Assembly: GCA_014584465.1 (NCBI GenBank)
Contig: JACTMU010000028.1
Coordinates: forward strand, 1-36,855
Length of the DNA stretch: 36,855 nucleotides
From: Pseudomonadota bacterium
GTDB taxonomy: Bacteria; Bdellovibrionota; Bdellovibrionia; Bdellovibrionales; JACTMU01
Direction of reading: 5' to 3'
Shown here: positions 19,413 to 26,990 of the stretch, piece by piece
How the letters are laid out: every line of letters starts with the position of its first letter
Numbering within the stretch: the first letter of the stretch is position 1
Made by a program: the position numbers and the translations under genes
Notes under the pieces: generated by a model
Database searches by the model: none
The model's input: only the letters and a program-made list of their open reading frames with translations
Told to the model about the DNA's origin: nothing

Positions 19413-21689
19413 GTGTTCATCGGTTTGAGGATCTTACTCAACCCATTCTTAATTTCTATTGCAATCAACTATCCATTTAGGTATCTCCTCCATGGACGCA
19501 GACGACTCGCGCTGTTGGTGACTCTCTTTACATTGTCTTGTGGCTGCCAAAACGAGGGACTTCTACAATCTCGTAACGAACCGTCTGATCTCGGACCTCA
19601 ATGGAAGGCCCTTCACCTTCGATCCAAGGCTCAAAAGGAGTCTGGCGTTCAAGGTGGCGAGGGCATGCAGATGATCCAGATGGCTCAGTTTGCGCTTTCC
19701 AATCCAAACTACGTCTACTTTGTCGTGGACACCTCTCAGGTGTGGCGTTCCATCGACGGTGGAATGAGTTGGGAGCCAAAACCTCAGGGCTTTAGAGCCA
19801 TAGGGGGCGTCTCTCTGGTCGTCGATCCCCGCAATGAGAAGGTCGTCTTTGTGTCAGGTGCGATACCTACAGGTGGTTCTCCCGTCGATGGAATCTATCG
19901 AACTCTTGATGGCGGCGACTCTTGGGAGCTTGTAAAACAGACCTACTATGAAAAGGGGGAATCAGATCGCGAGGATCCAGGCGAGGGCGAACACTATGCT
20001 TTTGATCCCCAAAGCTTTGATGGCGATCGACATCTCAGAGTCTTTGCGGCCACTCATAAAGATGGTCTCTTTGAATCCAATGATGGTGGGTCAACCTGGG
20101 CCTATCTTGGTTTGAGTGGCAACAAGATCCTGGATGTCGAACTCCATCGCTCAGGTGAAGAGATCACTCTCTACGTTGCAACCAACACATTTACAAACAA
20201 CAACGACTCAGGTCTATTTAAAGTCACTCTCAGCGATTTGAATCACAATCCAACAATTGCCCCTCTTGGCATTTTGCCTAACTACCCGCGTACCATTGCT
20301 CTAGTCCCACAAGATGATTCCAACAACGACATTCTCTACGCAGTCTGTGGCAGCCGAAACGGCGTTAAATCAAGTCTCTACAAATCCTCCGATGGTGGAG
20401 TGAGCTTTGTCTCGATCGATCCCGATGAAACCTACATGGGTGAATACCGCTCAGTCTCCGTCAGTTTGGCTGATCCCAACTACATCTTTCTCAAACCAGA
20501 CAACGATCTTCCCCGTCCATTTATGCCCTTTTTCTCTCATGATGGAGGTCAAACCTGGAATACACCCACCTCCGTGAGCAACAACGACGAGATTCATACG
20601 GTTCCCTACAACGAGCGCGGCATTGCTGTGGCCCCTCACCCAACAGATCCCAACATTGCCATCAGCTTTTTTGATGGGAACTCTCCCAGAATGACCAGAG
20701 ATGGAGGCTTTACCTGGAGTTACTCTGGCCACGGTTATTCGGGAGGCCGAAGAGTCGGAGCATCCTCATCCTACTTCGACCGAAACGATCCAAATCGTAT
20801 GATCTTTTTTCTTCTTGATTTCGGACCCGTTTTATCAACCGATGGTGGGCAAAGTTTTTCTCGAATGACCGCCAGAGTGAAAGGCCTTCAGCAGTCCACC
20901 GCGGTCGGCGCAGTGGATCCTGACGATGCAAACACAATCCTTGTGGCAGGAGGAGTTTGGACAAGCCAAGTCCTCTATCGAACAACCGATGGCGGGGCCA
21001 CCTGGACCAAGAGTCTTGATCCAAATGGGAGTGAGATCTCTGGTGATTTTATTTTTTTCACATTTCATCCACAGAATTCTAGCTACGTCTATGCTGGAAG
21101 TAAGACCGACAGCTGGATCAGCCTCGACCGTGGTGCCACCTTTTCAAAGGTTTCCAATCTTTCCATCATGGGGGTGTTTGCAGGAGATGGTGATACTGTG
21201 TACGCACTCAATGGAAGTGATCTCTACAGCTCCTCAGACAGAGGGACCACCTTTCAAAAGCTCACATCTCTGGATCTCTCCAACATTCGAGAGCTCGTTC
21301 CTGATCCCGAAGATCCAACTCAGATCTATGTGGTGGCCGCCGGTGATCTGTACCGATGGAACGGAACATCGGTTGAAGCCATTGGGATTCAAGGTGGGAT
21401 ACCAAAGGAGACCTTCGGCAATACGACGACGACCTGGTTGTCCACCATGACCATCGACCCCCTCAATCCCAACAACATTTACGTGGGGGCACGATCAGGA
21501 AATGTCGGGCATCGTGAAGAGTTTGTCTTTCGATCTCGAGACCGAGGTAAGACCTTTGAGAACATTCGATACAATCTCCCTACACACTCCTCCGTGTGGG
21601 CCCTCTCAATTGATCCCCATACGGGAGCCCTCCATATGTGCACCGCGCATGGGAACTTTACACTTGCAAATCCCTCACGCCATGAATAG
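19413..21689 (+). CDS. secreted Asp-box (BNR/sortilin-like) beta-propeller lipoprotein
   Basis: This 758-residue protein contains eleven Asp-box motifs of the S-x-D-x-G-x-T/S-W/F type. Examples are SIDGGMSW (113-120), TLDGGDSW (164-171), SNDGGSTW (222-229), SSDGGVSF, SHDGGQTW, TRDGGFTW, STDGGQSF, TTDGGATW, SLDRGATF, SSDRGTTF and SRDRGKTF. These build sortilin/VPS10- or sialidase-like propellers used in binding or glycan hydrolysis. No sialidase catalytic set (arginine triad with Asp and Tyr/Glu) was identified, so binding is more likely. A basic-hydrophobic segment (RRRLALLVTLFTLSCGC) resembles a lipoprotein signal, though the lipobox is imperfect and about 28 residues precede it. The GTG start at 19413 has AAGGAG seven bases upstream. 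Confidence 0.82.
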   Translation: MFIGLRILLNPFLISIAINYPFRYLLHGRRRLALLVTLFTLSCGCQNEGLLQSRNEPSDLGPQWKALHLRSKAQKESGVQGGEGMQMIQMAQFALSNPNYVYFVVDTSQVWRSIDGGMSWEPKPQGFRAIGGVSLVVDPRNEKVVFVSGAIPTGGSPVDGIYRTLDGGDSWELVKQTYYEKGESDREDPGEGEHYAFDPQSFDGDRHLRVFAATHKDGLFESNDGGSTWAYLGLSGNKILDVELHRSGEEITLYVATNTFTNNNDSGLFKVTLSDLNHNPTIAPLGILPNYPRTIALVPQDDSNNDILYAVCGSRNGVKSSLYKSSDGGVSFVSIDPDETYMGEYRSVSVSLADPNYIFLKPDNDLPRPFMPFFSHDGGQTWNTPTSVSNNDEIHTVPYNERGIAVAPHPTDPNIAISFFDGNSPRMTRDGGFTWSYSGHGYSGGRRVGASSSYFDRNDPNRMIFFLLDFGPVLSTDGGQSFSRMTARVKGLQQSTAVGAVDPDDANTILVAGGVWTSQVLYRTTDGGATWTKSLDPNGSEISGDFIFFTFHPQNSSYVYAGSKTDSWISLDRGATFSKVSNLSIMGVFAGDGDTVYALNGSDLYSSSDRGTTFQKLTSLDLSNIRELVPDPEDPTQIYVVAAGDLYRWNGTSVEAIGIQGGIPKETFGNTTTTWLSTMTIDPLNPNNIYVGARSGNVGHREEFVFRSRDRGKTFENIRYNLPTHSSVWALSIDPHTGALHMCTAHGNFTLANPSRHE

Positions 21690-21696
21690 GAATCTT

Positions 21697-21716
21697 ATAA
21701 CCCGGCTCCGGGTTAT
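21697..21716 (+). other. perfect 8-bp hairpin just after the Asp-box gene
   Basis: ATAACCCG (21697-21704) and CGGGTTAT (21709-21716) are perfect complements around the loop GCTC. The stem begins eight bases after the stop at 21689. No T-run follows on either strand, so it may protect the 3' end of the mRNA or attenuate transcription into ogt rather than act as an intrinsic terminator. Confidence 0.45.
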
Positions 21717-21765
21717 GGCTCTGGGCATGACTCCCATCGACCGAATTTGAAAAAGGAGTCTTTCT

Positions 21766-22311
21766 GTGAAACGTTATGAGTGTCTCTCGTACTGTCTCTT
21801 TACGACCTCGCTTGGCATCATGGGAATTATGTGGAACACCGAGGGAGTTGTGCGATTGCAACTTCCTGAAAAAGATCCTAAAGCCACAAGAAAGAATCTA
21901 CTGCTTCATTCACGGGTTAGGGCTGAAGAGGTTTCGAAAGACCCACAGATCGGCAAAGTCATCCAAAAGATCCAGACTCATCTTGCCGGTAAGAGTCAGG
22001 ACCTTCAAGACATTTCGCTTGATCTCTCCTCGGTGACACCTTTTCAAAACAGAGTCTATCTGAAAACCCGTTTGATTCCCCCTGGTCATACAAAAACTTA
22101 TGGTGAGATCGCAAGAGCCATTGGCTCTCCTCAAGCTTCTCGCGCTGTTGGACGGGCACTTGGTCAAAATCCTTTTGGACTCTTGGTTCCTTGTCACCGT
22201 GTGGTGGCTGCAAATGGAAAACCTGGTGGCTTTTCAGCCTTTGGTGGCCTATCTACAAAGGAGAAGATGCTTCACCTCGAAGGCTGTCCATTGGGAAAGT
22301 CTCTGGAGTGA
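21766..22311 (+). CDS. ogt: methylated-DNA-protein-cysteine methyltransferase (Ogt type)
   Basis: This 181-residue suicide repair protein removes alkyl groups from O6-alkylguanine. The active-site motif LVPCHRVV contains acceptor C143. The helix-turn-helix with GEIARAIGSPQASRAVGRA (113-131) carries the arginine finger, and the family tail GGFSAFGG...KEKMLHLEG is present. The N-terminal half is poorly conserved, as usual. The GTG start at 21766 has AAGGAG seven bases upstream. Its 3' end overlaps the converging gene at 22253 by 59 bases. Confidence 0.93.
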   Translation: MKRYECLSYCLFTTSLGIMGIMWNTEGVVRLQLPEKDPKATRKNLLLHSRVRAEEVSKDPQIGKVIQKIQTHLAGKSQDLQDISLDLSSVTPFQNRVYLKTRLIPPGHTKTYGEIARAIGSPQASRAVGRALGQNPFGLLVPCHRVVAANGKPGGFSAFGGLSTKEKMLHLEGCPLGKSLE

Positions 22312-22819
22312 TGGCATCAGATTCCACACTTGGTTTGGAAGCACATTTGAGCTCAACATCGATTCCAAGTGGCTTTCCCGAAAACAAGTAGGCCGAATGC
22401 GCCCTGTTTGCAACCTTTCCCCTTGAAGTGATGCTGTTCATCAGATCAAGACTCATAAGCCCAAAGGCTAAATATTCCGACTTCGACTTGTACCCGTAGC
22501 GCTCTCGAACTTGATGAAGAAATCTTCCCGAAATTTGAAAATTCGATCCTACGTCCTCATTGGAAAAGAGATGAGTTTCAATCGGATCACTCTCCCTATC
22601 GTTAGCTCTAGGTTTCGCAACGGACAGCACGACCATCTTAACATCGATACCCTCCCTGAAAAGTTGGAGCCTCACATCTCCTTTGGAACGATCATGTCCA
22701 GTACAAATGGTAAGAATCTTGCTTGATGGGTTGTCTTCACTTGCAAAGCTCACCCGCGGCCATTCAAAAGCCGCCACTGCAGCCATAAACAAGAGTCCTC
22801 CTAAGATCATCTTCAACAT
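22253..22819 (-). CDS. secreted protein of unknown function
   Basis: The 188-residue product begins with a signal peptide (MLKMILGGLLFMAAVAAF) ending near SFAS. The mature part has no recognised domain; KILTICTGHD near its start and a basic, moderately hydrophobic body are all that can be described. The ATG at 22819 is chosen because AGGAG lies seven bases upstream; a TTG at 22834 falls inside that ribosome-binding site. The gene converges on ogt and overlaps it by 59 bases. The MITE at 22859-22960 lies about 40 bases upstream of its start and could affect its promoter. Confidence 0.6.
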   Translation of the reverse strand: MLKMILGGLLFMAAVAAFEWPRVSFASEDNPSSKILTICTGHDRSKGDVRLQLFREGIDVKMVVLSVAKPRANDRESDPIETHLFSNEDVGSNFQISGRFLHQVRERYGYKSKSEYLAFGLMSLDLMNSITSRGKVANRAHSAYLFSGKPLGIDVELKCASKPSVESDAITPETFPMDSLRGEASSPL

Positions 22820-22850
22820 CACATTGCTCCTCAATCAAAAATTACAATCG

Positions 22851-22858
22851 CTACTTAG
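22851..22858. repeat. left 8-bp target-site duplication of the MITE
   Basis: CTACTTAG lies immediately outside the left terminal inverted repeat and is identical to 22961-22968 on the other side. An exact direct repeat abutting both ends of an inverted-repeat element is the mark of transposition. Confidence 0.8.
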
Positions 22859-22960
22859 GGGCTGTCCGGTAATTCCATTTTTGCCGATTTCTATAAGTTT
22901 TCCTTATACCTTCGTTGAGCCTCCTCGAGTTAGCGCCTCTGGCTAGCCCCCGGACAGCCC
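22859..22960. mobile_element. 102-bp MITE-like non-autonomous insertion
   Basis: The element starts GGGCTGTCCGG (22859-22869) and ends with its exact reverse complement CCGGACAGCCC (22950-22960). Both ends abut the 8-bp direct repeat CTACTTAG. It is too short to encode a transposase, so it would have been moved by one supplied in trans. Eight-base duplications occur in several families (for example IS1595, ISAs1, IS66); the family cannot be decided here. The minus strand contains a purine-rich GAGGAGG stretch and AT-rich sequence that may derive from the upstream end of a parent element. It lies between the secreted gene ending at 22253 and the gene ending at 23130. Confidence 0.8.
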
Positions 22961-22968
22961 CTACTTAG
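22961..22968. repeat. right 8-bp target-site duplication of the MITE
   Basis: CTACTTAG directly follows the right terminal inverted repeat and matches 22851-22858 exactly. The base after it (T at 22969) differs from the base after the left copy (G at 22859), so the duplication is exactly eight bases. Confidence 0.8.
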
Positions 22969-23096
22969 TTTTAACATTCGAAAGTGGAGACTCCTACCTT
23001 TTAAGAGGGAGATGAAAAGTTTTCAACAGAGGTGTCCACATACTAGGCATTGACCTCCTGATCCTATCTGAGATTCACAGAGAATCTATGCTTCCC

Positions 23097-23120
23097 AAAA
23101 GATATATTAATCTTTTTTTG
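23097..23120. terminator. weak AT-rich hairpin downstream of the leftward gene ending at 23130
   Basis: AAAAGAT and ATCTTTT form a 7-bp stem around ATATTA, with a run of T/A on the plus-strand side. It lies just past the stop of the leftward gene. A second small dyad (AGATTC/GAATCT) is at 23071-23087. The stem is AT-only apart from one G-C pair, so confidence is low. Confidence 0.25.
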
Positions 23121-23129
23121 TTTATCTCT

Positions 23130-23834
23130 CTACCATACCCAAAAAAAGCCTACCTTCACTCGAACATCACCACCTCGAAACGAACCACTCGCCTGAAAGA
23201 GAACGCAGACCCCAACCTCTGAAGTGATCATGTCCTCCATCCCAACACCCAATTGACCGTGAAGATTGTTGACATCGCCAAAGTCACCAATTCCTCGCCA
23301 ACGATCAAAACGAAATCCAAGCCCTGCCGCCAAGAACGGACGTCTAAGACTTCGTTGGAAAAAGTACCATCGTCGATCAAGCCCCATTGCACCCATGGAC
23401 CCAAGCAAAGCATCTCCACTGACCGTAAAGACCCCAAAGGATCTGAACGCGAAGGTGTAGGCCACTCCAAACATAATCTTGGTCACGGAATCATGACCAT
23501 CGCTGTTCCACGTTCCAAAAAAACCGCTGTAAATGGCAAATGACTCCGTTTTGGTTAAGAAAAAAAGTTCCTCCTTTGCTCTCGCTCTCAATCGCTCTGA
23601 ATTCGTCTCAGGAGCAGGGGTGACTTCCAACAACATCTGTTCAGGCCTGAGAATGTGCTGTTCAGGAGTTGGTCCACCGAGATCTTCCTCAATCTCGATC
23701 ATCTCACTTGAGGGGGCAGCCATGGTCCTGTGGCCAAGAAACGAAATGCCAAAAAACACAATCCCGACGATGAACAAGAGAGCACGTCTCCGTGTTTTCG
23801 CCTTTAAATTCTTCCAATCTTGAAGAGAGTGCAA
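23130..23834 (-). CDS. envelope protein with N-terminal membrane segment and barrel-like C-terminus
   Basis: The 234-residue product has a basic N-terminus (KAKTRRR), a hydrophobic segment (LLFIVGIVFFGISFLG) and then a Pro/Glu-rich stretch. Its C-terminal part, from about residue 95, is rich in Gly, Phe and alternating residues and ends in FFWVW, an aromatic end as in outer-membrane barrels. A signal peptide or signal anchor is therefore likely. A TTG at 23834 is chosen because AAGGAGGGGGGAG stands directly upstream; a GTG at 23864 would give ten more residues but lacks a ribosome-binding site. A 23-base palindrome lies 36 bases upstream. No family is recognised. Confidence 0.55.
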   Translation of the reverse strand: MHSLQDWKNLKAKTRRRALLFIVGIVFFGISFLGHRTMAAPSSEMIEIEEDLGGPTPEQHILRPEQMLLEVTPAPETNSERLRARAKEELFFLTKTESFAIYSGFFGTWNSDGHDSVTKIMFGVAYTFAFRSFGVFTVSGDALLGSMGAMGLDRRWYFFQRSLRRPFLAAGLGFRFDRWRGIGDFGDVNNLHGQLGVGMEDMITSEVGVCVLFQASGSFRGGDVRVKVGFFWVW

Positions 23835-23869
23835 TCTCCCCCCTCCTTTTCTGATTTCGAGCACTTTGG

Positions 23870-23892
23870 ATCTAGTGGTTCAACCACTAGAT
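23870..23892. promoter_or_regulatory. 23-base perfect palindrome, candidate operator
   Basis: ATCTAGTGGTT (23870-23880) and AACCACTAGAT (23882-23892) are exact reverse complements around a single central C. It lies in the divergent gap between the leftward envelope gene (start 23834) and dusC (start 24049). The single-base centre suits a dimeric repressor better than an RNA hairpin, but either is possible. Confidence 0.5.
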
Positions 23893-24048
23893 GACGACTT
23901 CCATGGTTTTTAGCCCATATCGAACTTCAGATCCAGGTTATGACCTTCTCTCGATCATAGGATCTTACTCCTTGCCCCGTCAAAGTAGAAGCCATTTGGA
24001 CCGACTCAATGGATTCGATTTTCCTTCCCACGTGGTTCTTTAGACGCT

Positions 24049-25035
24049 ATGAAAAGAGTCATGAGAAGAGACGACCCTTCAGAGATGCCCTTTATTATGT
24101 TTGCCCCCATGGAAGGCGTTATGGATCACACCACTCGTGCGGTCTACTCGTCGCTCGGTGGATTTGACCGATTTGTCACCGAGTTTGTAAGAGTGACCGA
24201 CAAAGTTCTTCCCGCTTCGATCTTTCACCGCTACTTACCAGAACTCAGGAATGGCAGCAAAACCCTTGAGGGTGTCCCTGTGTTTCTGCAACTTCTCGGC
24301 GGCAATCCAGAACTTTTGGCAGAAAATGCCCATTTCGCCACTCAACTTGGCGCTTGTGGAATCGATCTCAACTTTGGCTGCCCATCTCCAACCGTCAATC
24401 GTCATGATGGGGGTGCCTCTTTGCTTAAGGAACCCCATCGCCTCTTTGATATTGTCTCAGCTGTGCGCAGACGAGTTCCTCAAGCCATTCCAGTGACAGC
24501 TAAGATTCGCCTAGGATTTTCTGATAAGAACAAAGTTCTTGAAATTGCCAAAGCCATTGACTCCGCGGGAGCAACGGAATTGACCGTTCATGCACGAACA
24601 CGTGATGAGGGCTACCGTCCACCGGCTCACTGGGAATTCATTGCCATGATCAAAGAGGTCATAGATATTCCAGTCATTGCCAATGGAGAAATCTGGTCCG
24701 TCAAGGATTTCCTCAACTGCCAACGCATCTCAGGATGCAACCGATTTGCCCTTGCCCGCGGTGCTTTGGCGACGCCGGACCTCGCTTTACAAATACATGA
24801 GCAGGCAACCCACCAAACCTCAACGCCCATCACCTGGGAGAGCGTTCGCTCAGATGTGTTGGCCAAGTTCATTCAAAGTCTCCAATCCACCGCCCCTTCA
24901 CCCTCTTTTGTTGTTTGCCGAACCAAGCAGTGGCTGAGTCATTTGGGACGAGGATATCCTGAGGCCAAGTCCCTCTTTGATTCAGCCAAACGGGCCCGCA
25001 CTATGGATGAGATCCTGCCATTGCTACTGAGTTGA
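24049..25035 (+). CDS. dusC: tRNA-dihydrouridine synthase, DusC-like
   Basis: This 328-residue FMN enzyme reduces uridine to dihydrouridine in the tRNA D-loop; DusC of E. coli acts at position 16. The N-terminal APMEGVMDHTTRAVY (19-33), TEFVRVTDKVLPASIFH, QLLGGNPELLAENA and IDLNFGCPSPTVN (C111 is the catalytic cysteine) follow DusC closely. VHARTRDEGY, IPVIANGEIW and the C-terminal RTKQWLSHL segment also match. No good Shine-Dalgarno sequence precedes the ATG at 24049, and the first 13 residues are not conserved, so starts at the fifth or thirteenth codon are possible. Confidence 0.92.
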   Translation: MKRVMRRDDPSEMPFIMFAPMEGVMDHTTRAVYSSLGGFDRFVTEFVRVTDKVLPASIFHRYLPELRNGSKTLEGVPVFLQLLGGNPELLAENAHFATQLGACGIDLNFGCPSPTVNRHDGGASLLKEPHRLFDIVSAVRRRVPQAIPVTAKIRLGFSDKNKVLEIAKAIDSAGATELTVHARTRDEGYRPPAHWEFIAMIKEVIDIPVIANGEIWSVKDFLNCQRISGCNRFALARGALATPDLALQIHEQATHQTSTPITWESVRSDVLAKFIQSLQSTAPSPSFVVCRTKQWLSHLGRGYPEAKSLFDSAKRARTMDEILPLLLS

Positions 25036-25071
25036 TCACATATATTTGTATATTCGAACTATAGATTTATT

Positions 25072-25100
25072 TTGAGACAAGATAACTTATTGTTTATACA
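25072..25100 (+). promoter_or_regulatory. sigma70-type promoter of the lipoprotein-TIGR02147 cassette
   Basis: TTGAGA (25072-25077) and TATACA (25095-25100) are exactly 17 bases apart in an AT-rich gap. Transcription would start near 25107, giving a leader of about 157 bases before the gene at 25264. Two copies of TGATCACAT flank the promoter at 25033-25041 and 25129-25137, and could be regulator sites. Confidence 0.6.
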
Positions 25101-25263
25101 TGTCTTTTTAATATTTCTACATCTATTATGATCACATTTGTGAATTCTTATGGAAACTTCCGATCTTTTCAGTAGAATGAATGTAGAGGCAAAAGAAACA
25201 TTGAACCGGATCAAAATCATCAAAGATGATGACAGATCCTGGATTAAACCAAGGAGGAAAATC

Positions 25264-26145
25264 ATGGACGTTTTAGAAAAAAAGAAGAAAGAGAAGATCG
25301 GAATCATGGAATCAATGCTGGGGCTTGCAACCTTTTCATTGGCAGTTGGCGGCTGCTCTTTAGGAAGCAACCAAGACCAACCTGTTGTGGCAGCAGCCCA
25401 AACATCGCTCTACTTAAGCGGCAGTGCCCAGCCGACCACGGTCGCTAAAACATTTCCAACAATACTGCTGGAGGCACTGCTCCCACAGGCAAGCGCCCTA
25501 ATCCCCAGCTCCCTCGTCGACTCCCAGGACCATCCCGTGGTGCTCAACTTGGCATGGATGGCTGTCAAGGAGATCGAGTTCAAATCGGAAGAGTCGGGCA
25601 CAACTGGAGAAGAGAGTGAGGTGGAGTTTCAAGGACCCTACTTCGTGGATCTGCTTTCCGTAAATCCTTCACCGCTCGACACCAGCCAAGTGGCTATAAA
25701 GGACATTCGACGAATCAAAATGAAACTTGAGCCCGCTGGCGAGAATACGGTCCCAGTGGATGCTCCGGCCGAACTTGCAACCAACAGCATTGTGCTTACG
25801 GGCACAGTAGGCGGCGTCAATTTCACCTACATCTCAGATGATGGATCTGAGTACCAAGTCTTTGGTGGTCAAGCCATTCGACCTGAGGACGGCGTCGATC
25901 TGCTGCTCTCAATCCGACTTGCAGATGTTTTGAGAAAAATAGATTTGACCGCCATATCCACAACCACCACGATCTCTTCATCAAATCGTGTTTCTGCGGC
26001 GACCGCTTGTCCTCTCATTGATGCAAGCGCTGAGGATCTCTACACCTGCTTTCGTAAGGGTCTTGAGCAAGAGGCCGATTTCGGCAAAGACACAGATGGT
26101 GATCATGAGTTGGGATCTGATGACGAAGATGTTGAGGTTGAGTGA
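25264..26145 (+). CDS. lipoprotein, DUF4382-like, paralogue of the gene at 26987
   Basis: This 293-residue surface protein has a signal region containing GLATFSLAVGGC with a probable lipidated cysteine. Its middle part resembles DUF4382-type proteins: AWMAVKEIEF, FQGPYFVDLL and IKDIRRIKMKL. The C-terminus has a conserved ASAEDLYTCFRKG segment and a very acidic tail (DTDGDHELGSDDED) that looks like a calcium-binding loop. Large parts align by eye with the gene at 26987, so the two are paralogues. The ATG at 25264 has AAGGAGG upstream; the frame is open back to 25150 but without a ribosome-binding site. The stop overlaps the next start by one base (TGATG). Confidence 0.75.
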   Translation: MDVLEKKKKEKIGIMESMLGLATFSLAVGGCSLGSNQDQPVVAAAQTSLYLSGSAQPTTVAKTFPTILLEALLPQASALIPSSLVDSQDHPVVLNLAWMAVKEIEFKSEESGTTGEESEVEFQGPYFVDLLSVNPSPLDTSQVAIKDIRRIKMKLEPAGENTVPVDAPAELATNSIVLTGTVGGVNFTYISDDGSEYQVFGGQAIRPEDGVDLLLSIRLADVLRKIDLTAISTTTTISSSNRVSAATACPLIDASAEDLYTCFRKGLEQEADFGKDTDGDHELGSDDEDVEVE

Positions 26146-26990
26146 TGGCTTTGCATTCTCAAGAAGAGCGACCCAATGTGTTCAGCTATCATAACCACCG
26201 AGAATTTCTTAAAGATTGGATCGCTCATCTTAAGAAACAGCAGAAAAAGATGTCCCTGCGGGAGATTGCCCGCAGGGCTGAATTTGCCGACGGCTACCTA
26301 CCGATGGTTCTTACAGGCAAACGACGTTTGAGCAGCAAGGCCCTTGAAAAGATGCTCCCACTTCTAAAGCTTACACTTTCCGAGCAAAAATTCCTAAGAC
26401 TCTTGTGGGTCGTTTCCGAATCTGACTCCATTGATGAGCGTAAAGAGACCCTTAAGAAAATGCAAAAATTTTCTCAATATCAAGAAAACAGCACCAAAGA
26501 GATTGAGGTCTACCAATACTTGGTACACTGGTTTTACGTCGTCGTTCGAGAGCTCGTCAGGGTCAAAGGCTTTTCCGAAGACCCTAAATGGATTCAATCA
26601 CTCTTCTATCAAAAGCTCTCCCAACAGGAGATCAAGGACTCATTGGACTTTCTTAAAGCCCGGGAGTTCTTGAAATGCGATCCCAACGGGTCCATTTCAC
26701 AAAATCAAAAGCCGCTTGAGTGCAAAGAGGGGGTCTACAAGGTTTCCCTGGGCTCCTTTCACAAACAGATGCTGACTCAGGCAATCAGATCCATTGAAGA
26801 GGTGCCCAGTCAAGATCGCCTGATCATGGGCCACACTGTGGCTCTATCTCAAGAAGATTGCGAGAAGTTTAAAAAAATGGCCGAGGATTTTTTTAAAACG
26901 ATCTCGGTTCAAGCCCCTATTGGTGAACCTGAAAGAGTCTACCACATGGCATTGAACTTTTTTCCCATTACCAAGGAGCACGTTTCATGA
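26145..26990 (+). CDS. TIGR02147/DUF4423-family regulator
   Basis: The 281-residue cytoplasmic protein fits the TIGR02147 family, expanded in Bdellovibrio and Fibrobacter. It starts with the family's FSYHNHREFLKDWI, followed by a helix-turn-helix-like region (SLREIARRAEFADGYLPMVL, then TGKRRLSS). The C-terminal DUF4423 part includes VPSQDRLIMGHTVALSQEDC and ERVYHMALNFFPITKE, both typical. It has no signal or membrane segment. The start overlaps the upstream lipoprotein stop (TGATG) and its end overlaps the next lipoprotein start (ATGA), so it is coupled on both sides. The family is presumed to regulate transcription; its neighbours are the likely targets. Confidence 0.85.
   Translation: MALHSQEERPNVFSYHNHREFLKDWIAHLKKQQKKMSLREIARRAEFADGYLPMVLTGKRRLSSKALEKMLPLLKLTLSEQKFLRLLWVVSESDSIDERKETLKKMQKFSQYQENSTKEIEVYQYLVHWFYVVVRELVRVKGFSEDPKWIQSLFYQKLSQQEIKDSLDFLKAREFLKCDPNGSISQNQKPLECKEGVYKVSLGSFHKQMLTQAIRSIEEVPSQDRLIMGHTVALSQEDCEKFKKMAEDFFKTISVQAPIGEPERVYHMALNFFPITKEHVS

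Noticed and set aside
25150-25263. Longer start for the first cassette lipoprotein
   Set aside because: A strong AAGGAGG precedes the ATG at 25264, while 25150 has none and would bury the lipoprotein signal more than 50 residues inside.
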